From contig NZ_CP102282.1 in assembly GCF_025150745.1 (NCBI RefSeq), positions 1,685,501-1,749,500 on the forward strand: a stretch of DNA of 64,000 bases, in the 5' to 3' direction. The DNA is from Eubacterium ventriosum (GTDB lineage Bacteria > Bacillota > Clostridia > Lachnospirales > Lachnospiraceae). Positions 59,718 through 64,000 of this stretch are shown here, piece by piece (the stretch's first letter is position 1; every line of letters starts with the position of its first letter). The notes beneath the pieces are model-generated. The model was given only the letters and a program-made list of their open reading frames with translations, did not search any database and was not told where the DNA came from. The position numbers and the translations under genes were made by a program.

Positions 59718-61451
59718 ATGTTAGAGAATTTAAAGAAACTTGTGTCATATTACAAACCTTATAAGAAAGTTTTTCTGGCAGATATGTTTTTTGCAATAAT
59801 GGCATCATTTATAGCATTGCTAATACCGCTGGTGGTAAGATATGTTACGGCAAAAGTAATATATATGCCAGCAGAACAGGTTGTAAAAACAATGATTATC
59901 ATAGCTATCGTTGTAGGAATTTTGATTTTGTTCCAGTGTTATTGTAATTATTACATTGCCAATTATGGTCACGTAATGGGTGCAAAAATCGAATATGACA
60001 TGAGAGCAGAAATATTTGGACATTTTCAAAAATTATCTTTTTCATTTTATGACGATGAAAAAGTAGGACAGTTAATGTCAAGAATAACATCGGACCTTTT
60101 TGACATTACTGAATTATTACATCATGGCCCGGAAAACGTAACCATATCAGTAATAAAGATTATAGGAGCTTTGGCAATTCTTTTAAGCATAAATGTAAGA
60201 CTTGCTCTTATAGCATTTTTATTAGTTCCATTTATGCTTGTTTACGCATATTTCTTTAATAAGAAAATGAAACAGGCGTTTAGAGTTAACAGAATTAAAA
60301 TAGCGGAAATAAACGCACAAATAGAAGACAATCTTTCAGGAATAAGAGTGGTAAAATCTTTTGCCAACGAAGACTTGGAAAATAAAAAATTTAAAGTGGG
60401 AAACGATGCTTTCCTTGAAGCAAAAAAGAACAACTATAAGTATATGGGTGGATACAACTCAGGACTTACAGCTTTTACAACAATGATTAATCTTCTTGTT
60501 ATAGTTTCAGGGGGATTAATGATAACTAAGGACATGATATCTGTAACAGACCTTGTTACATTTTTATTATATATAAATATTTTTACAGATCCTATTAAAA
60601 CGTTAATTGATTTTACGGAACAGTTTCAGAATGGATATTCAGGATATGAAAGATTTCTACAGATTCTTTCAATTGAACCTGAAATTAAGGATAGTGAAAA
60701 CGCAGTTTCAATAAGTAATGTTAAAGGTGACATTAAACTTGAAGATGTTTCATTTAAGTATAATGACAGCTCTCATAGAGTTTTGAAGCATATTAATCTG
60801 GAAGTTAAGGCAGGCTCTTATGTGGCACTTGTAGGTTCATCAGGAGCAGGTAAGACTACACTTTGCAATCTTATTCCAAGATTTTATGAAGCCACAAGTG
60901 GAAAAATAACTATTGATGGAAAAGACATTAAAGACATAAAATTAAAAGATTTAAGAGATAATATAGGTATAGTGCAGCAGGATGTTTACCTTTTCGTTGG
61001 AACAGTTTATGACAATATCAGATACGGTCGCCCTGATGCTACAAGAGAGGAAGTAATTGCGGCGGCAAAAGAAGCTAATGCGTATGATTTTATAATGTCA
61101 CTTCCAAATGGCTTTGAGACAGATATAGGACAGAGAGGTATTAAGCTGTCAGGCGGACAGAAACAGCGAATTTCAATAGCAAGAGTATTCCTTAAGAATC
61201 CTCCAATATTGATTTTTGATGAGGCAACATCTGCACTTGATAACGAAAGTGAAAAGATAGTACAGGAATCAATGGAAAAACTGGCAAAGAACAGAACAAC
61301 AATGGTAATTGCCCATAGATTGTCTACTATAAGAAATGCAGAAAAGATTCTGGTTTTAACAGACAAGGGAATAGAAGAACAAGGTACACATAAGGAATTA
61401 ATGGACAAACATGGAATATACTATGATTTGTACAATGTGATTGAAAAATAA
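59718..61451 (+). CDS. ABC transporter, fused permease and ATPase (exporter half-transporter)
   Basis: This 577-residue protein has six membrane helices in an ABC-exporter domain (about 10-300), including VGQLMSRITSDLFDITELLH, and an ATPase domain with Walker A GSSGAGKTT, signature KLSGGQKQRISIAR, Walker B ILIFDEATSALD and the H-loop VIAHRLST. It should act as a homodimer or with an unseen partner, since only one half-transporter gene is present. I chose the ATG at 59718 because AGGAAGAG precedes it; a TTG start 33 bases upstream is less likely. Lipid, peptide or drug export is typical; the substrate is unknown. Confidence 0.92.
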   Translation: MLENLKKLVSYYKPYKKVFLADMFFAIMASFIALLIPLVVRYVTAKVIYMPAEQVVKTMIIIAIVVGILILFQCYCNYYIANYGHVMGAKIEYDMRAEIFGHFQKLSFSFYDDEKVGQLMSRITSDLFDITELLHHGPENVTISVIKIIGALAILLSINVRLALIAFLLVPFMLVYAYFFNKKMKQAFRVNRIKIAEINAQIEDNLSGIRVVKSFANEDLENKKFKVGNDAFLEAKKNNYKYMGGYNSGLTAFTTMINLLVIVSGGLMITKDMISVTDLVTFLLYINIFTDPIKTLIDFTEQFQNGYSGYERFLQILSIEPEIKDSENAVSISNVKGDIKLEDVSFKYNDSSHRVLKHINLEVKAGSYVALVGSSGAGKTTLCNLIPRFYEATSGKITIDGKDIKDIKLKDLRDNIGIVQQDVYLFVGTVYDNIRYGRPDATREEVIAAAKEANAYDFIMSLPNGFETDIGQRGIKLSGGQKQRISIARVFLKNPPILIFDEATSALDNESEKIVQESMEKLAKNRTTMVIAHRLSTIRNAEKILVLTDKGIEEQGTHKELMDKHGIYYDLYNVIEK

Positions 61452-61552
61452 AAATGTCACATAAAAAGATATTGCACAATATCATTTAAAAGTGTACTAG
61501 AAAACATATAACAAAGAGACAAAATAATAGAATATTTAACACGGATTTAACC

Positions 61553-61630
61553 AAACCCGGACAGAACATTTACATTGATATAGTAATATTGAAGAGACAT
61601 ATGATTGGAATGTTCTGCCGGGTTTTCTTT
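61553..61630 (+). terminator. Terminator between the ABC exporter and pfk genes
   Basis: AAACCCGG-CAGAACATT pairs with AATGTTCTG-CCGGGTTT around a 38-nt loop, with the tail TTTTCTTTT. The long arms and loop are unusual but the T-tail is good. Confidence 0.75.
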
Positions 61631-61665
61631 TATTATAATAAAACAAAAAATCAGGAGGTGCGGTT

Positions 61666-62742
61666 GTGATTAAAGTCGGAATACTTACAAGTGGTGGAGA
61701 TTGTCAGGGATTAAACGGAGCAATGTATGGATTGGTTAAAGGATTAACTGAAACCAATAAGGATAAGGTTGAAATTTATGGAATTTTGGACGGTTACACA
61801 GGTCTTATTAATGGTGATTATAAGAAAATGAAGCCGGAAGAGTTTGAGAATATTTTAAATTTGGGAGGCTCCATCCTTGGAAATTCAAGACAACCATTTA
61901 AGAAGATTAATGAGCCTGATGAAAAAGGCAGAAACAAAGTAGAGGCAATGATTTCTAATTATAAAAAGATGGAACTTGATTGTCTTGTGGTTTTAGGAGG
62001 AAATGGTTCCCACAAAACAGCAAATCTTTTGTCAGAGAAGGGCTTAAACATTGTAACTCTTCCAAAAACTATAGATAATGATATTAACGGAACAGATATG
62101 ACTTTCGGATTTCAGTCAGCCATTGATATTGCAACAAGAACTCTTGATGAGTTGCATACAACGGCAAAGTCACACGGAAGAATTATGATTGCTGAAATTA
62201 TGGGAAATAAGGCAGGCTGGCTTACGTTATATTCAGGAATAGCAGGAAAGGCAGATGTAATCTTAATACCCGAAATTCCATATAATATTGAGAAAATAAG
62301 CCAATATATAAAAGATAAGCTTAAAAATGGCAGAAAGCATATTATTCTTGCAGTGGCAGAAGGAATTATTTCACAGGAAGAGACAAAGCTTTTAAAGAAA
62401 GAACTTAAGCAGAAAAGAGCAAAAGACGGATATATTTCAGCAGGCTACCGTTTGGAGGCTGAACTTAGTGAAAAAATTGACGGCGAAGTTAGAGTTGTTG
62501 TACCGGGCCATATTCAAAGAGGTGGTAATCCTTGTGCTTTTGATAGAGTTCTTACTTCAAGAATCGGTGTTAAAGGTGCAGAACTGATCCTTAATAAGCA
62601 ATATGGAAGAATGGTGGCCGTACAAAGCAACAATATTACAAGTGTGCCATTAAGTACAGCGGTTGAAAAACCAAAACGTGTAGATCCAAATGATGAAATT
62701 ATAAGACAGGTTAGAATGTTAGGCATATGCTTAGGAGATTAA
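61666..62742 (+). CDS. 6-phosphofructokinase family protein
   Basis: This 358-residue protein has the PFK fold: GILTSGGDCQGLNGAMYGLV, the nucleotide-binding GGNGSHKTANLL (about 111-122), the catalytic LPKTIDNDINGTDMTFGF, MGNKAGWLTLYSGIA, and GHIQRGGNPCAFDRVL. At the donor-specificity site it reads GGNGS: the glycine fits ATP-using enzymes (GGDGS) rather than PPi users (GGDD), but the metal-binding aspartate is an asparagine. It is longer than E. coli PfkA by about 38 residues. The start is GTG with GGAGGTGCGGTT before it. It phosphorylates fructose-6-phosphate in glycolysis or acts on a related sugar phosphate. Confidence 0.85.
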   Translation: MIKVGILTSGGDCQGLNGAMYGLVKGLTETNKDKVEIYGILDGYTGLINGDYKKMKPEEFENILNLGGSILGNSRQPFKKINEPDEKGRNKVEAMISNYKKMELDCLVVLGGNGSHKTANLLSEKGLNIVTLPKTIDNDINGTDMTFGFQSAIDIATRTLDELHTTAKSHGRIMIAEIMGNKAGWLTLYSGIAGKADVILIPEIPYNIEKISQYIKDKLKNGRKHIILAVAEGIISQEETKLLKKELKQKRAKDGYISAGYRLEAELSEKIDGEVRVVVPGHIQRGGNPCAFDRVLTSRIGVKGAELILNKQYGRMVAVQSNNITSVPLSTAVEKPKRVDPNDEIIRQVRMLGICLGD

Positions 62743-62765
62743 TAAGTAAACTCAGGTGGTTTAAA

Positions 62766-64000
62766 ATGGAAATAAATAAGAAAAACGAAATAGACGTAAC
62801 TGAAAATAATCCAATCATAGAGAAGAATAAAGGTCCTCAGCCGGAAATGAAAAGTGGGTTACAGGAAAAGAAAAACTTAAAGGCAGAAGGAACAAAAGCT
62901 GAAAATGTAAAAGAAGTTGTTAGAGGAAAGCACAAAGTTTTGCCTTGCTATGATAACAGGGAATTGTCATGGCTTAAATTTAATGAAAGAGTTTTAGATG
63001 AAGCCAGTGATGAAGATGTTCCGTTGTGTGAAAGATTAACTTTCGTAAGTATTTTTTCAACTAATCTTGACGAATTTTATAGAGTTAGAGTAGGCTCAAT
63101 TTATGATCAGATGATTATTTCTGACAAAAAAAGAGAAAACAAAACTTATATGACATCAAGCGAGCAGTTAGAACATATTTTTAAAAGAACGAAGGAATTG
63201 TTAAAGAAGAAAGAGCATATATATAATGACTTGATGAAAGAAGTTAAGAATTATGGCGTGCAAATTGTAAATTTTGATAAACTTTCAAAAGAAGAAAAAG
63301 ATGGAATGGAGAATTATTTTAAGAATAATGTTATGCCGTTATTATCTCCACAGGTAATTGGAAAGAAGCATCCATTTCCATTCCTAAATAATCAGGAAAT
63401 ATATGCTGTTGCACTTCTTGAGTCCAAAAACAATGATAAGATTTGCATTGTTCCTTGCAGAAGTAGTGTTTTTAACAGGCTTGTTCAAATAGTGCCGGGT
63501 AGTGGCAGATATATGCTTATTGAAGAACTTATACTTCATTATATGCCTATGATTTTTGAAAACTATACAGTAAAAAGCAAGTCTTTAATAAGAATTACAA
63601 GAAACGCAGACATTGATATTGATGAGATTTTTGCAGACGAAGATATTAGCTACAGAGAATCAATGGAAGAAATGATTAGAATGCGTACAAAGCTTTGTCC
63701 AATAAGAATGGAATATTCAAGAGTGTTAGATGAAAAGGTTATTAGAAGTCTTTGTAAAGAATTAAATCTTAAAAAAGAGCAGACTTTCCATCAGGAAACA
63801 CCACTTGATTTTGATTTCGTATTTAAGATTCAGGATATGCTTAGAAACAGAAAAGAATTATTCTTTAAGAGAAGGATTCCGCAGGTTTCTACAGCAATTG
63901 ACAAAACACAACCTATGATTGATCAGATTGAAAAGAAAGACATTCTGTTAAGTTATCCTTTTGAAAGCATGACAAGTTTTATTAATCTTTTAAAGGAAGC
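62766..64000 (+). CDS. ppk1: Polyphosphate kinase 1, N-terminal part (runs off the window)
   Basis: An open frame runs from the ATG at 62766 to the end of the window, 411 codons. After a charged, low-complexity extension of about 55 residues, it reads DNRELSWLKFNERVLDEA and LTFVSIFSTNLDEFYRVRVG, the typical N-terminal domain of PPK1. SYPFESMTSFINLLKEA follows near the window end. PPK1 makes long polyphosphate from ATP at the membrane. The catalytic histidines lie beyond the window. AGGTGGTTTAAA before the ATG is a fair ribosome site, 24 bases after the pfk stop. Confidence 0.92.
   Translation, partial: MEINKKNEIDVTENNPIIEKNKGPQPEMKSGLQEKKNLKAEGTKAENVKEVVRGKHKVLPCYDNRELSWLKFNERVLDEASDEDVPLCERLTFVSIFSTNLDEFYRVRVGSIYDQMIISDKKRENKTYMTSSEQLEHIFKRTKELLKKKEHIYNDLMKEVKNYGVQIVNFDKLSKEEKDGMENYFKNNVMPLLSPQVIGKKHPFPFLNNQEIYAVALLESKNNDKICIVPCRSSVFNRLVQIVPGSGRYMLIEELILHYMPMIFENYTVKSKSLIRITRNADIDIDEIFADEDISYRESMEEMIRMRTKLCPIRMEYSRVLDEKVIRSLCKELNLKKEQTFHQETPLDFDFVFKIQDMLRNRKELFFKRRIPQVSTAIDKTQPMIDQIEKKDILLSYPFESMTSFINLLKE

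Overview
The window looks like chromosomal DNA of a low-GC, probably spore-forming gut Firmicute, most likely a member of the Lachnospiraceae. This rests on strongly A/T-biased codon use, AGGAGG-type ribosome sites, T-box and TPP riboswitch leaders, a SpoIID-family protein, a Cys/Gly-rich coat-like peptide, and many secreted proteins carrying Fn3, bacterial Ig-like (BIG_2) and Listeria-Bacteroides (Flg_new) repeats. The genus is not resolvable by eye. No rRNA, tRNA, prophage, transposase or CRISPR array was seen.

Layout. 0-4 kb: end of a left-handed beta-helix sugar-nucleotide enzyme, a 6S RNA, a SpoIID-like protein, a YihY membrane protein and an unknown protein behind a sigma-K-like promoter. 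4-13.2 kb: a minus-strand tandem array of eleven related secreted lysine-rich proteins, with recent duplications, mosaic copies and frameshifted copies, driven by one consensus promoter. 13.3-17.5 kb: three secreted proteins in a plus-strand operon. 17.6-24.7 kb: Phe-type T-box, REP-like hairpin repeats, pheST, dtd, queA, aroA. 24.7-33.2 kb: a Dlt-like surface-acylation locus (carrier protein, SGNH/ILEI protein, MBOAT acyltransferase, AMP-forming ligase, DASS carrier, secreted SGNH hydrolase). 33.2-40 kb: MacB/FtsX-type ABC exporter with a palindromic operator, tyrA, and an EF-G paralogue. 40-42.5 kb: Trp T-box, a trpE'-'trpF deletion scar, trpB and trpA. 42.6-47.4 kb: TPP riboswitch and thiamin salvage genes (thiM, thiE, HAD phosphatase, thiD, cytX), interrupted by a long palindromic noncoding element. 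47.4-64 kb: a membrane PP2C phosphatase, a degenerate L,D-transpeptidase-like protein, leuS, surface proteins, a truncated WYL regulator, two small unknown genes, a Cys/Gly-rich peptide, a subtilisin, icd, an Fn3 protein, an ABC exporter, a phosphofructokinase and the start of ppk1.

How it fits together. The amino-acid genes point to partial tryptophan auxotrophy: aroA and tyrA are present, but trpE through trpF has collapsed to a scar while the tryptophan-responsive leader and trpBA remain, which fits scavenging of indole. The thiamin cluster is a salvage set for hydroxymethylpyrimidine and hydroxyethylthiazole. Two loci are the best candidates for undescribed biology: the shuffling array of small secreted proteins at 4-13 kb, and the Dlt-like acylation locus that carries its own anion transporter and secreted esterase-like protein.
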